Positions 8,855 to 17,077 of a DNA stretch of 64,000 nucleotides are shown piece after piece. Position 1 is the stretch's first letter. The number at the start of each line of letters is the position of its first letter. The stretch is from positions 145,581 through 209,580 of the forward strand of contig NZ_JADPKS010000028.1 of the NCBI RefSeq assembly GCF_023074175.1. The letters are read 5' to 3'. Made by a program: the position numbers and the translations under genes. Origin of the DNA: Bradyrhizobium sp. 139 (GTDB taxonomy: Bacteria > Pseudomonadota > Alphaproteobacteria > Rhizobiales > Xanthobacteraceae). A model generated the notes under the pieces. That model did not search any database, was not told where the DNA came from, and saw only the letters and a list, made by a program, of their open reading frames with translations.

Positions 8855-9949
8855 CTAGCCCGCCGGCAGGTCCGCCTCGAAATTGAAGCGGTCGCGCAGG
8901 TTCTTGCGCTGTTCCAGGATGTCCTTGAGGAACGCGCGGTCCTGATCGTTCTTCATCATCGGTTCGATCAGGTCGAGCTGGTTCATGGCGACCAGTTGCA
9001 GGATCTCGGTGCGCGGCTTGCCGTTGGGATCGCGCGGCAGGGAATGCACGACCTGGATGTGCTCCGGCGGCTTCGGTCCCTTGGCTGCGGTCAGTTCGTT
9101 GCGAAGTTGGCCTTCGAGCGAGGCCCGATCGCCTTCCACGAACGCATAGAGCCCGACGCCGGAACGGCGATCGGCAAAGGCGACGATGGCGGTGTCACGC
9201 ACGGCCGGATTCTTGCGGATCAGCTCGGCCAGAACCGGCGCGTCGTTGACCAGCCGGCGGCCGCCGCCTTCGCGGTCGGTGAAGTTGAACAGACCGCGCG
9301 TGATTGCCCGGTAGACCTTCTTGCCGGTGGCCAGCCACAGACTCGCGGCGAACGACTTCTTCGCCAGGATCTTGCGTTCCCGCGGTGTCAGCGCCTCGGG
9401 TGCATAGGAACGCTTGTGCTTGAGCAGATGCCGCAGGTCCTCGTAGGCCAGGATGCGGTAGAGTCGGCCGCGTCGGTTGAAGCACGCCGCGAGCTGGAAG
9501 TCGGTCACATAGGCGCGGCCATCTCGGCCGACCAGCCAGTTCTGCTCCTTGGCGAGATCGTTGTGGCAGATGCCGGCGCGGCGCAGCCGGCGTAGCGCCG
9601 CCTTGGCTGAGCGGAAATAGGCGAGATCGCCGTGCGGCTTCGCCAGATGCAGCGCAACGCCGTCGACGAAGCCGCGCACGAGTGCACGGCGGCCGCCCCA
9701 CAGCAAACCGGGTCCAACATTGAGGCCTTTGGCCAGCGCCAGCGCGTGCTTCTCACGCGCGAACAGGTGGCGCGCCAGCAGGTAGGACCACCACGGCACC
9801 TCGTCGAGCCGGCGCAGCACCGCGTCGACCTCGCCGCTGTCACCACGGAAGCGGCCGCGCTCAACGGTCGAGAACACATCGCGCTTGAGCAGCACGCCCT
9901 CGGTCCAGCGCGCCGAGAGGATCGCGGCGTCGTCTTTGGGGAGGCTCAT
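8855..9949 (-). CDS. Kinase-like protein fused to AMP-binding enzyme C-domain
   Basis: A 364-residue two-part protein. Residues 1-230 carry a degenerate protein-kinase-like (RIO/LPS-kinase type) core: a catalytic-loop-like CHNDLAKEQNW (HND at about 129-131) and a DFQ metal-loop equivalent (150-152) in YVTDFQLA. Residues 238-317 match the C-terminal cap domain of acyl-adenylate enzymes, with NPAVRDTAIVAF, YAFVEG and the tail LPRDPNGKPRTEIL, which places a lysine where acyl-CoA synthetases have their catalytic one. The start is the ATG at 9949, seven bases after trmFO. The substrate is unknown. Confidence 0.8.
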   Translation of the reverse strand: MSLPKDDAAILSARWTEGVLLKRDVFSTVERGRFRGDSGEVDAVLRRLDEVPWWSYLLARHLFAREKHALALAKGLNVGPGLLWGGRRALVRGFVDGVALHLAKPHGDLAYFRSAKAALRRLRRAGICHNDLAKEQNWLVGRDGRAYVTDFQLAACFNRRGRLYRILAYEDLRHLLKHKRSYAPEALTPRERKILAKKSFAASLWLATGKKVYRAITRGLFNFTDREGGGRRLVNDAPVLAELIRKNPAVRDTAIVAFADRRSGVGLYAFVEGDRASLEGQLRNELTAAKGPKPPEHIQVVHSLPRDPNGKPRTEILQLVAMNQLDLIEPMMKNDQDRAFLKDILEQRKNLRDRFNFEADLPAG

Positions 9950-9956
9950 CGAATTC

Positions 9957-11384
9957 TCACGCGGCGGCGGCAATGCGCAAATGATCGGCGATCCAGCGAT
10001 CGAGATCGGCGAGCGCCAGCGCGCTCATCGCCTGCTTCTTGGCCACCGTCTTCTCGTTGCCGCGCAGGCGCGTGCCGTCGGGCTTCTTCGTCGGCACGGT
10101 CGCGAGCGGCGGGAACAGGCCGAAATTGACGTTCATCGGCTGGAACGAGCGCGTTCCCGGCTCCACGGTTTCGAGATGGCCGCTGGTGATGTGGCCGAGC
10201 AGCGACCCGAGCGCTGTGGTGCCCGGCGGGCTCGCAAGTGTCTCGCCGCGCGCATCCGCTGCTGCGTAGAGACCCGCGATCAGGCCGACGCTGGCAGACT
10301 CCACATAGCCCTCGCAGCCCGTCATTTGGCCGGCGAAGCGGAGCCGCGGCTGCGCGCGCAGGCGCAACTGGCCGTCGAGCAGCTTTGGCGAATTGAGGAA
10401 GGTGTTGCGATGCAGGCCGCCGAGGCGGGCGAATTCGGCCTTCTCCAGCCCGGGAATGGTGCGGAAGATGCGTTGCTGCTCGCCGTATTTCAGCTTCGTC
10501 TGAAAGCCGACGATGTTGTAGAGCGTGCCGAGCTTGTTGTCCTGACGGAGCTGCACGATCGCATAGGCTTTCGTGGTGGGATCGTGCGGATTGGTGAGGC
10601 CGACGGGCTTCATCGGGCCGTGGCGCAGCGTCTCGGGGCCGCGCTCCGCCATCACCTCGATCGGCAGACAGCCGTCGAAATAGGGCGTGTTGGTCTCCCA
10701 CTCCTTGAACTCGGTCTTCTCGCCGGCGATCAGCGCGGCCACGAAGCCGTCATACTGCTCCTTGGTCATGGGGCAGTTGATGTAGTCGGCGCCGTTGCCG
10801 CCGGGGCCGACCTTGTCATAGCGCGACTGGAACCAGGCCACCGACATGTCGATGGACTCGCGATGCACGATGGGCGCGATCGCGTCGAAGAAAGCGAGTG
10901 CGTTCTCGTCGGTCAGCTCGCGGATGGCATCGGCGAGTGGCGCGGAGGTGAGGGGGCCGGTCGCAACGATGACGTTGCTCCAGTCGGCCGGCGGCAGCCC
11001 TGAAACCTCGCCGCGGGCGATCTCGATCAGGGGGTGGTCGTTGAGCGCGCTGGTGACGGCTGCGGAGAAGCCGTCGCGGTCGACCGCGAGCGCGCCGCCG
11101 GCGGGCACCTGGTTGGCGTCGGCCGCGCGCATGATCAGCGAGCCGAGCCGACGCATTTCGGCGTGCAGCAGGCCGACGGCGTTGTTGGCGGCGTCGTCCG
11201 AGCGGAATGAGTTGGAGCAGACCAGTTCGGCGAGCCCGTCGGTGCGGTGCGCCTCGGTCATGCGCGTCGGCCGCATCTCGTGCAGCATCACGGGCAAGCC
11301 GGATTTGGCCACCTGCCAGGCGGCTTCGGAACCGGCAAGGCCGGCGCCGATCACGTGCACAATGTTGGATTGGGGTCCTGTCAT
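9957..11384 (-). CDS. trmFO: tRNA (uracil-54-C5)-methyltransferase, folate/FAD type
   Basis: A 475-residue TrmFO (Gid), the usual length. The N-terminal FAD-binding motif [16 protein letters not shown] (residues 11-26) is followed by [22 protein letters not shown] (region about 56-77) and a [13 protein letters not shown] block near 350-362. It methylates U54 of tRNA using 5,10-methylene-THF and FADH2. It is the first gene of a two-gene transcript with the kinase-like fusion. Confidence 0.97.
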   Translation of the reverse strand: MTGPQSNIVHVIGAGLAGSEAAWQVAKSGLPVMLHEMRPTRMTEAHRTDGLAELVCSNSFRSDDAANNAVGLLHAEMRRLGSLIMRAADANQVPAGGALAVDRDGFSAAVTSALNDHPLIEIARGEVSGLPPADWSNVIVATGPLTSAPLADAIRELTDENALAFFDAIAPIVHRESIDMSVAWFQSRYDKVGPGGNGADYINCPMTKEQYDGFVAALIAGEKTEFKEWETNTPYFDGCLPIEVMAERGPETLRHGPMKPVGLTNPHDPTTKAYAIVQLRQDNKLGTLYNIVGFQTKLKYGEQQRIFRTIPGLEKAEFARLGGLHRNTFLNSPKLLDGQLRLRAQPRLRFAGQMTGCEGYVESASVGLIAGLYAAADARGETLASPPGTTALGSLLGHITSGHLETVEPGTRSFQPMNVNFGLFPPLATVPTKKPDGTRLRGNEKTVAKKQAMSALALADLDRWIADHLRIAAAA

Positions 11385-11458
11385 GGGGCGGACAGGTAGC
11401 GCTTTTCGGCGGCCAGTGGAATCGCCGAGATCGAGTTTTCTGCCATCGGATGCGACAA

Positions 11459-11477
11459 CGCCCGCACGAGGCGGGCG
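11459..11477 (-). terminator. Hairpin downstream of the DUF1127 gene
   Basis: CGCCCGC-CTCGT-GCGGGCG on the minus strand forms a seven-base-pair stem with a five-base loop, 33 bases after the DUF1127 stop. The T-run is poor, so termination activity is uncertain. Confidence 0.35.
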
Positions 11478-11509
11478 CTATCGGTTCGTCCGGTGAAGGG
11501 CTGACGATA

Positions 11510-11662
11510 TCAGCCCTGATACTGACCGGCGGCAACGCGCGGGATGTCCGAGCGATCAAGGCCGATGTCGGCCAGTTCGCGATCGCTGAGCTGGGACAGC
11601 TCGGCAACATTGCGCTGATAGTCCCGGAAAGCCTGGATCATGCGGATGAGCGAGAGCAGCAT
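11510..11662 (-). CDS. DUF1127 small protein
   Basis: A 50-residue protein with the DUF1127 pattern: an amphipathic N-terminus (MLLSLIRMIQAFRDYQRN) and the conserved ELSQLSDRELADIGLDRSDI (residues 21-40). In other alphaproteobacteria small DUF1127 proteins act in RNA or phosphate/carbon-related regulation, but no function can be assigned here. A strong AGGAG lies eight bases before the ATG at 11662. Upstream ATGs in frame are not needed. Confidence 0.9.
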   Translation of the reverse strand: MLLSLIRMIQAFRDYQRNVAELSQLSDRELADIGLDRSDIPRVAAGQYQG

Positions 11663-12089
11663 TGGTAGTCTCCTGTAGTTCGATTCAGCCCTTGCCCGGG
11701 CCTCATCGTTGAAATGAATATAGAGTGGAGTGGTGCAGTGCGAAAGTTCCGATGTTGCGATGCAGCTAAGCGCCCAATGCATGGCGTCGGTAACGGATGA
11801 TTAACCCAAGAGCAGCCCCGCCCAAAGGGCAGGCGGAATGCGCGACGAGGCGCCATAAGCGCCCGTGAATTCACGGGTTTGCGGCATCGCCTAGGTTCCG
11901 AGAGGCGACGAAATAAGTTGGATTTCGATCCATCGCAAGGCGGGCGATTAGCTGCTGGACCCAAGTCTCACATGCGCGAACCGCATGAGCGATTGGTTAT
12001 AAATTTGAATATATATTCATTCTTTATGCAAAACGCAGGTTTCCAGATCTCCGCTGGACCGGCCTTGGGCGTTTTGCGAGAGGAGTACC
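11663..12089. other. Intergenic stretch with AT-rich patch and perfect palindrome
   Basis: There is no supportable gene in these 427 bases. They contain a perfect 16-bp palindrome CCCGTGAATTCACGGG at 11862-11877 and an AT-rich patch near 11998-12027. Promoters for the DUF1127 gene probably lie at 11680-11800. Its role beyond that is not visible. Confidence 0.5.
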
Positions 12090-12911
12090 TTAAGGGGCGT
12101 GTGCGAGCTGGATCGCAAAATAGGCGACAGTCTTGGAGTAGACTTCGCTCTTATTCCACTGCTGTAGCACCGCAAAATTCGGACTGCCGGGCTGCCAATC
12201 CTTGCCGCGCTGCCAGCCATAGCCGGCAAGATAATTGGCGGTGGAGGCGAGCACGTCGGGTGCGTTGTGCAGGAGGTCGCGCTTGCCATTGCCGTCGAAG
12301 TCGACGGCGTATTTCATCCAGGACGACGGCATGAACTGGGTCTGGCCGAGCTCGCCGGCCCAGGCGCCGCGCATGTCGCCGGGCGCGAGGTCGCCGCGCT
12401 GGACGATGCGCAGCGCATCCAATAGCTCGGCACGAAACTGGTCGGAGCGGCGGCAATCATAGGCCAGCGTCGCCAGCGAGCGGATGGTGGCGAATTTGCC
12501 GGTGTTGACGCCGAAATCGGTCTCGAGACCCCAGATCGCGACCAGCACCTCGCCCGGCACGCCGTAGGTCTGTTCGATGCGGGAGAGCACCGAGCCGTAT
12601 TGCTTCATCATGTTGGAGCCGCGCTGTATGCGCGGCGGCACCATGCGGCCGGAGAACTCCTCGAACGTCTGGGTGAAGACCTTTTGCGAGCGGTCGCGGT
12701 TGAGCACGCCCTGATCGAGCGTCACGCCGGCAAGCCCGGCGGTGATGGCCTGCTGCGAGATACCCTTGGCCGCGGCGTCGGTTTTGAAGTCCGCGAGCCA
12801 GGCATCGAAGTTGCCCGAGCCACAGGCAGCAGCGGCGAGAGCTGGCTGGGTTAGGATTGACGCGAAGAGGGCGAAGGCTGCGAGAGCGAGACGAGAAATC
12901 GTCGGGGTCAT
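12090..12911 (-). CDS. Lytic murein transglycosylase (MltB family)
   Basis: A 273-residue secreted transglycosylase of glycoside hydrolase family 103. The signal peptide spans residues 1-28 (ending ALAAAA). The catalytic glutamate is E130 in VAIWGLETDFGVNTG. The AGELGQTQFMPSSW and YAVDFDGNGKRDLL blocks are typical of MltB. It cleaves peptidoglycan glycan strands to 1,6-anhydro products in the periplasm. There is no lipobox, so it is probably soluble. The length is shorter than E. coli MltB and no extra peptidoglycan-binding domain is seen. Confidence 0.93.
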   Translation of the reverse strand: MTPTISRLALAAFALFASILTQPALAAAACGSGNFDAWLADFKTDAAAKGISQQAITAGLAGVTLDQGVLNRDRSQKVFTQTFEEFSGRMVPPRIQRGSNMMKQYGSVLSRIEQTYGVPGEVLVAIWGLETDFGVNTGKFATIRSLATLAYDCRRSDQFRAELLDALRIVQRGDLAPGDMRGAWAGELGQTQFMPSSWMKYAVDFDGNGKRDLLHNAPDVLASTANYLAGYGWQRGKDWQPGSPNFAVLQQWNKSEVYSKTVAYFAIQLAHAP

Positions 12912-13041
12912 TCGATAAAATTAATTCCGTGAAGTGATCCGATCGGCGGGCGCAATTTCGGCGGTAACCGCGGCCAAAGCAAGGCGCATGACAGTGCGCG
13001 ATCCTGCCCGAGGCCGGGCAGGATCGGATGTCACGATATCG

Positions 13042-13950
13042 TCAGGCGTCAGTGCGATTCCGCCAGGGGAAGAGGTTGGCGGGGAAGTCGGCGGCCGGCT
13101 TGCGCGGACGATGCGGCGGGGGCGGCACCGGACGTGCACCGGGCTCCGAGACGATCACCTTGCGGTAGAGGTGCCAAGTGGCGTGGCCGAGCAGAGGGAT
13201 CACCACGGCAAGGCCAAGGAACGCCGGAATCGTGCCGAGCGCCAGCAGCACCGCGACGATCAGGCCCCAAGCCGCCATCGGCACCGGGTTCTTGGCGACA
13301 ACGCGCAGTGACGTCACCATCGCGTCGAACGCGCCGGCATGGCGATCGAGCATCAACGGGAACGACACGGCGCTGATGCAGAGTGCGGCAAGCGCGAACA
13401 GGAAGCCGGTGCCGCAGCCGACGGCGATCAGCCACCAGCCTTGCCGGCTGGTGAGAACGCGCATCATGAAATCAGAGATCCCGGTTGCGCCCTCATAGCC
13501 GAACGCCGCGACATAGATCGCCTGCGCGGTTGCAACCCAGGTCACGAACAGCGCGAGCAGCAATGTGCCGAGACCGAGCATGGCGCCGAACGAAGGCGAG
13601 CGCAGCACCTCCATGGCATCCCAGGCGCTGGCCTCTTCATAGCGTTCGCGTCGGCTGGAGAGCTCATAGAGACCGAGAGCGGCGAACGGGCCGATCAGCG
13701 CGAAGCCTGCGGCCAGCGGGAACAACAGCGGCAGCACCGAATAGCCCATCACCACGCGGGCGAGCACGAGGCCCAGCACCGGATAGATCACGCAGAGGAT
13801 GATGGCATGGCTCGGCACCGCCTTGAAATCTTCCCAGCCGCGCCTGAGCGCGTCGTGCAGATCGGACAGTCGGATGGTTCGGATCACCGGTCCAGCCGCA
13901 TCCGCGGTCGGGGCCATGGGGGGGACATTGCCCTGGTAGAGTGTCGCCAT
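13042..13950 (-). CDS. DUF2189 multi-pass membrane protein
   Basis: A 302-residue integral membrane protein. The N-terminal RTIRLSDLHDALRRGWEDFKAVPSHAI motif (described as residues about 22-48) is diagnostic of DUF2189. About six hydrophobic segments follow (AIILCVIYPVLGLVLA, LLFPLAAGFALIGP, TLLLALFVTWVATAQ and others), and the tail is Pro/Arg-rich and cytoplasmic. The function is unknown. The ATG at 13950 has AAGGGAG upstream; the longer reading from 14145 is not supported. Confidence 0.88.
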   Translation of the reverse strand: MATLYQGNVPPMAPTADAAGPVIRTIRLSDLHDALRRGWEDFKAVPSHAIILCVIYPVLGLVLARVVMGYSVLPLLFPLAAGFALIGPFAALGLYELSSRRERYEEASAWDAMEVLRSPSFGAMLGLGTLLLALFVTWVATAQAIYVAAFGYEGATGISDFMMRVLTSRQGWWLIAVGCGTGFLFALAALCISAVSFPLMLDRHAGAFDAMVTSLRVVAKNPVPMAAWGLIVAVLLALGTIPAFLGLAVVIPLLGHATWHLYRKVIVSEPGARPVPPPPHRPRKPAADFPANLFPWRNRTDA

Positions 13951-14281
13951 GCTCGCTAGCTCCCTTGCCATGCGGCCGAATTCGGCGCCGACAACGGCGC
14001 GGACGGCCGCCCTTCTGAGTTTCGCGATCCGACCAGACGCGAAATCCGCACGGCATCGCGAGCTGAAGCTGGAGCGTACGCCCATTTCCGAGTCCTGTCC
14101 CTCACGCTTGGGTAAGATTCGATGCCGCACTGCAACCTCAATCATGTCATTCGGTCGTCATTTCGCCGCAGATAAGCTGATGCTGCGTGTCGGTTCGCAG
14201 GACTTAGCGGGCGCAACGCAGACACTTCGTCTATAAGTGCCACTCAAGGCCCTTCCAACGGATCCTATTCGGGGAGCAGAT

Positions 14282-14683
14282 ATGAGCATTTTCGGGAAAA
14301 TCATGGGCGCGATCTTCGGCAGTCATCCGGCTTCCGCCGCACCCGCAGGCAGCGCACCGTCGGGCAGCGCGCCCGCCGGTGCCGCGCCGAGCGGATCGGC
14401 GCCCGGAGCCGCGCCCGCGGCGACGGTGGACGTCGCTTCGATCGTCGACAAGGCGGCGGCCGCCCACAAGGGCGCGAAGCTGGAATGGCGTACCTCGATC
14501 GTCGACCTCATGAAGGCGCTCGACATCGATTCCAGCCTCGCTGCGCGCAAGGATCTCGCCAAGGAGCTCGGCTACAGCGGCGACACCAACGATTCGGCGA
14601 GCATGAACGTCTGGCTGCACAAGCAGGTCATGTCCAAGCTCGCCGCCAATGGCGGCAAGCTGCCGCCGGAGATCAAGCACTGA
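14282..14683 (+). CDS. DUF3597 domain protein
   Basis: A 133-residue protein with the DUF3597 signature: an N-terminal MSIFGKIMGAIFG helix, an Ala/Pro/Gly/Ser-rich low-complexity linker (residues 17-45), then VDVASIVDKAAAAHKGAKLEWRTSIVDLMK and a C-terminal NVWLHKQVM helix. The function is unknown; LysM-like or stress roles have been suggested for relatives but nothing here proves it. GGGGAG precedes the ATG at 14282. A rho-independent terminator follows at 14705. Confidence 0.9.
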   Translation: MSIFGKIMGAIFGSHPASAAPAGSAPSGSAPAGAAPSGSAPGAAPAATVDVASIVDKAAAAHKGAKLEWRTSIVDLMKALDIDSSLAARKDLAKELGYSGDTNDSASMNVWLHKQVMSKLAANGGKLPPEIKH

Positions 14684-14704
14684 CCGATCGCTCGGTCGTG
14701 AGCC

Positions 14705-14733
14705 AAGGGCCCGCGATCTCGCGGGCCCTTTTG
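14705..14733 (+). terminator. Rho-independent terminator after DUF3597 gene
   Basis: AAGGGCCCGCGA-TC-TCGCGGGCCCTT is a near-perfect stem of about 12 pairs followed by TTTT. It sits 22 bases after the stop codon and ends four bases before the converging GNAT gene. Confidence 0.9.
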
Positions 14734-14736
14734 CAT

Positions 14737-15012
14737 TCAGGAGACGAGATCCGCATCCTCCGGATGCCTGTCGAGATAGTCGCCGACGAAGCCGCAACCA
14801 GCGACCACCTTCTTGCCGTCGCGGCGGATTAAATCCAGCGCACCCTTGACCAACTCGGATGCAATGCCGCGGCCGCGCAACGCGCGCGGCGTCTCGGTAT
14901 GGGTGATGATCACGGCCGCCGGCGTCAGCCGGTAATTGGCGAATGCGATTTCGTTGCCGACATCGAGCTCGAAGCGACTCCTGTCCCTGTTGTCCCGTAC
15001 CGATGCCGCCAT
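14737..15012 (-). CDS. YjdJ-type small GNAT acetyltransferase
   Basis: A 91-residue single-domain GNAT fold protein. The acetyl-CoA-binding segment is TPRALRGRGIASELVKGAL (about 41-59), preceded by IITHTETP, typical of the small N-acetyltransferase (YjdJ/Gcn5-like) family. The substrate is unknown. It is a paralogue of the gene at 15693-15968, with a SPW-repeat gene between them. Confidence 0.85.
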   Translation of the reverse strand: MAASVRDNRDRSRFELDVGNEIAFANYRLTPAAVIITHTETPRALRGRGIASELVKGALDLIRRDGKKVVAGCGFVGDYLDRHPEDADLVS

Positions 15013-15251
15013 GCAAGATCCTTCCGACGTGCTGCCCGTTGTCTGATCTAGGCGCCAACAAGGGCGGCCTTCCGACTACGACAAGGCACTGCAATACCCC
15101 AAATAATCCTCAACATGGCCCTTGCAAGTTCCAGGGCGATGGCCACGTCATTTTGAGGACATACGCTCGAATGCGGCCGGCAGAGTTGCCAGACATTCGG
15201 AGTGTCATGATCGCCAGCCGCAGACGTATGCCTCTGTCGTAGGAGGGTACT

Positions 15252-15650
15252 ATGTCGGACTTTGGTTTCTTGAAGACTCATCGAACGTGGGAAGATTGGT
15301 GCGGGATGTTACTCGGCGCGCTGATCGTCGTTTCGCCGTGGTTTCCCATCCAGGATCAGCCGACGATCGTCGGACACGAGACGATGATCCTGAACGCGGT
15401 CGCGGTCGGTCTGGTCGTGTTTGGTATTAGCCAGCTCGAATATGTCGCATTGCAGCGTTGGCAAGAGGTGATGACGATCCTGATCGGATTGTGGCTCATC
15501 GCCTCGCCCTATGTCCTCGGTTATTCCGGTGGAGGCTTTCTCCGCATCTACCACACGAGCCTCGGCGCGGTGGTGGTGCTCCTCGGCATCCTCCAGCTCT
15601 GGCAGGACTGGGATCTGAACGATCAGGACCTGCTCGGGCATCGGCAATAG
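15252..15650 (+). CDS. SPW-repeat membrane protein
   Basis: A 132-residue protein with four hydrophobic segments forming two repeats: MLLGALIVVSPWFP near residue 19 and ILIGLWLIASPYVLGY near 76. Each contains the SPW/SPY signature that names the family. The family is often found near redox or stress genes, and the function is unknown. A strong TAGGAGG site lies just upstream of the ATG. It converges with the GNAT gene at 15693. Confidence 0.9.
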   Translation: MSDFGFLKTHRTWEDWCGMLLGALIVVSPWFPIQDQPTIVGHETMILNAVAVGLVVFGISQLEYVALQRWQEVMTILIGLWLIASPYVLGYSGGGFLRIYHTSLGAVVVLLGILQLWQDWDLNDQDLLGHRQ

Positions 15651-15662
15651 CCCTAGAGACCG

Positions 15663-15688
15663 GCAGGCCCGCCGGCTGGCGGGCCTGC
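15663..15688. terminator. Bidirectional hairpin between convergent genes
   Basis: GCAGGCCCGCC-GGCT-GGCGGGCCTGC forms an 11-bp perfect stem in the 42-base gap between the SPW gene and the converging GNAT gene. There is no clear T-run, so it may act as a transcript-end stabiliser rather than an intrinsic terminator. Confidence 0.55.
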
Positions 15689-15692
15689 GCGG

Positions 15693-15968
15693 TTATCTCT
15701 TCACCAGGTCCTGATAATCCCGGTGCTTCTCAATCCACGCCTTCACGAACGGGCATTCAGGGATCAGCTTCAAGCCGGCCGCGCGGACCTGATCGAGCGC
15801 GCCTTGCACCAGCTTCGAACCGACGCCCTTGCCGCCGAGCTCCTTTGGCACGTCCGTGTGCTCGAACGTGATGAAATTGCCGTCGAGCTTGTATTGCTCG
15901 GTCGCAAGATGGCCCTCCATCTCGAGCTCATAGCGGTGATGGGTTTTGTTGTTGATGATTTCGCTCAT
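15693..15968 (-). CDS. YjdJ-type small GNAT acetyltransferase
   Basis: A 91-residue single-domain N-acetyltransferase. The acetyl-CoA loop is VPKELGGKGVGSKLVQGAL (about 40-58), and ITFEHTDVP matches IITHTETP of the paralogue at 14737. The start at 15968 has GGAGA upstream. It lies 11 bases downstream of the DUF3828-like secreted protein gene and is probably cotranscribed with it. Confidence 0.87.
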   Translation of the reverse strand: MSEIINNKTHHRYELEMEGHLATEQYKLDGNFITFEHTDVPKELGGKGVGSKLVQGALDQVRAAGLKLIPECPFVKAWIEKHRDYQDLVKR

Positions 15969-15979
15969 GTCGTCTCCGG

Positions 15980-16315
15980 TCAGCTCTTCAGGGAGTCCGT
16001 CAGCATCTTGCGGATCCACCAGGCTTCGCCGTCGGAGGAGCCCTTGATGTCGTCGATCCGCCAGCTATCGGCCTCTTGCACGAAGTCGTAACGCACGACC
16101 TGGTCGGAAGGTTTGCGGTCGTTGCCGGGATCGGTAATGGTCACCGCGATCGTCGCCTTGTCAGCCTCCATCTTTTCCGCGTCAACCTTGAAGGATTTCA
16201 CGTCCGGTTCCTGCGACAGGATGGTGATGGGATCGCCGGGGGCAGGGGTGACGGCGAATGTCGGGGAAGCGATGGCAAGCAGAGAAGCGGAGACAAAGGT
16301 CCGACGGGTGAGCAT
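15980..16315 (-). CDS. Tat-exported DUF3828-like protein
   Basis: A 111-residue protein with a twin-arginine signal (LTRRTFVSASLLAIAS, residues 2-17). The mature domain has VRYDFVQEADSWRIDDIKG, which resembles the DUF3828 (NTF2-like) fold: a beta strand with Trp-Arg-Ile-Asp-Asp. It is probably periplasmic. The exact role is unknown. It shares an apparent transcript with the downstream GNAT gene. Confidence 0.75.
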   Translation of the reverse strand: MLTRRTFVSASLLAIASPTFAVTPAPGDPITILSQEPDVKSFKVDAEKMEADKATIAVTITDPGNDRKPSDQVVRYDFVQEADSWRIDDIKGSSDGEAWWIRKMLTDSLKS

Positions 16316-16404
16316 GAATGTCCTGAGATGATGGCGCGCGACGTCGGGCCGGAGCGGCCGGTGTCAGCGCGTATCTCTGTAGACCGATGGAGGAGCGGTT
16401 CGGT

Positions 16405-16764
16405 TCAATCGGTCGCTTTGGCGAGCCTGGAATCGTCGGGCTGCGGCTGCGGGCGAAGACAGCCTTGGCAGATGACGAGTGAGCGGTTGACCCTGGCATC
16501 CTGCTCGGCCTCGATGCCGTCCTGTGCCTGCCACCATTCCTTCGAATAGGGCGCAAGCTCGGCGTGCGACCTGTTGCGCTCGGATCGGGCCGCGGTCCGC
16601 GCAGGTCCGGACGCCGCACGCGGCTGGTTGGGATCCTCGCCGGCGCCATCCCAGGCATAGCGCGCAGGCTTGAAGGTGGGGTCGGAGGAGAGGTGCGCCT
16701 GCGGAGCCACGGCACATCCGGCGAGCGCCAGCGACAACAGAAGGAAGGCGGGCGCTTTGACCAT
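16405..16764 (-). CDS. Small lipoprotein of unknown function
   Basis: A 119-residue lipoprotein. The signal MVKAPAFLLLSLALAGC ends in the lipobox LAGC (C17). The mature part has KPARYAWDGAGEDPNQPR, an Arg/Ala-rich middle and a CQGC motif near the C-terminus. No family was recognised. The start is the ATG at 16764; the longer in-frame reading lacks a signal. Confidence 0.75.
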   Translation of the reverse strand: MVKAPAFLLLSLALAGCAVAPQAHLSSDPTFKPARYAWDGAGEDPNQPRAASGPARTAARSERNRSHAELAPYSKEWWQAQDGIEAEQDARVNRSLVICQGCLRPQPQPDDSRLAKATD

Positions 16765-16858
16765 GATGCGGCACTCTGTACGCGAGAACTGAGCGAGATT
16801 GCGCCGATCATGTTTAAAATTCCCTGAATGGTTGCGGCTACGCTGGCGACAAGCGCGC

Positions 16859-16972
16859 ATGAGCTATCTGATCTTCATGCTCGCACACTACGCCACCGCT
16901 GCGCCTGCCGACGAAGCAAAGCCGTTCAATCTCGTCGAATATCCGCCCGCCGTTCGCGTTCAGGCACCGTAA
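16859..16972 (+). CDS. Possible 37-residue small ORF
   Basis: An ATG-to-TAA reading of 38 codons (begins MSYLIFMLAHYATAAPADEA) in the 313-base gap before the acyl-CoA synthetase gene. The hydrophobic start followed by TAAPADEA looks like a short signal peptide, but no ribosome site is present. Nothing else coding is seen in this gap. Confidence 0.25.
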   Translation: MSYLIFMLAHYATAAPADEAKPFNLVEYPPAVRVQAP

Positions 16973-17077
16973 GTCAGGTGTGCGGCCGGCGGCCTTGCAG
17001 GGGCGCTGGCGATGGCGATAAATGGGCTGCAATGAGCGGGCGGCTCGCGCGCCGTCCGCCGCCGAAGAGGAAGCCCG

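Noticed and set aside
11862..11877. Perfect palindrome as a possible operator
   Set aside because: Only one copy is seen and it is far from a recognisable promoter; it is listed only as a sequence feature.
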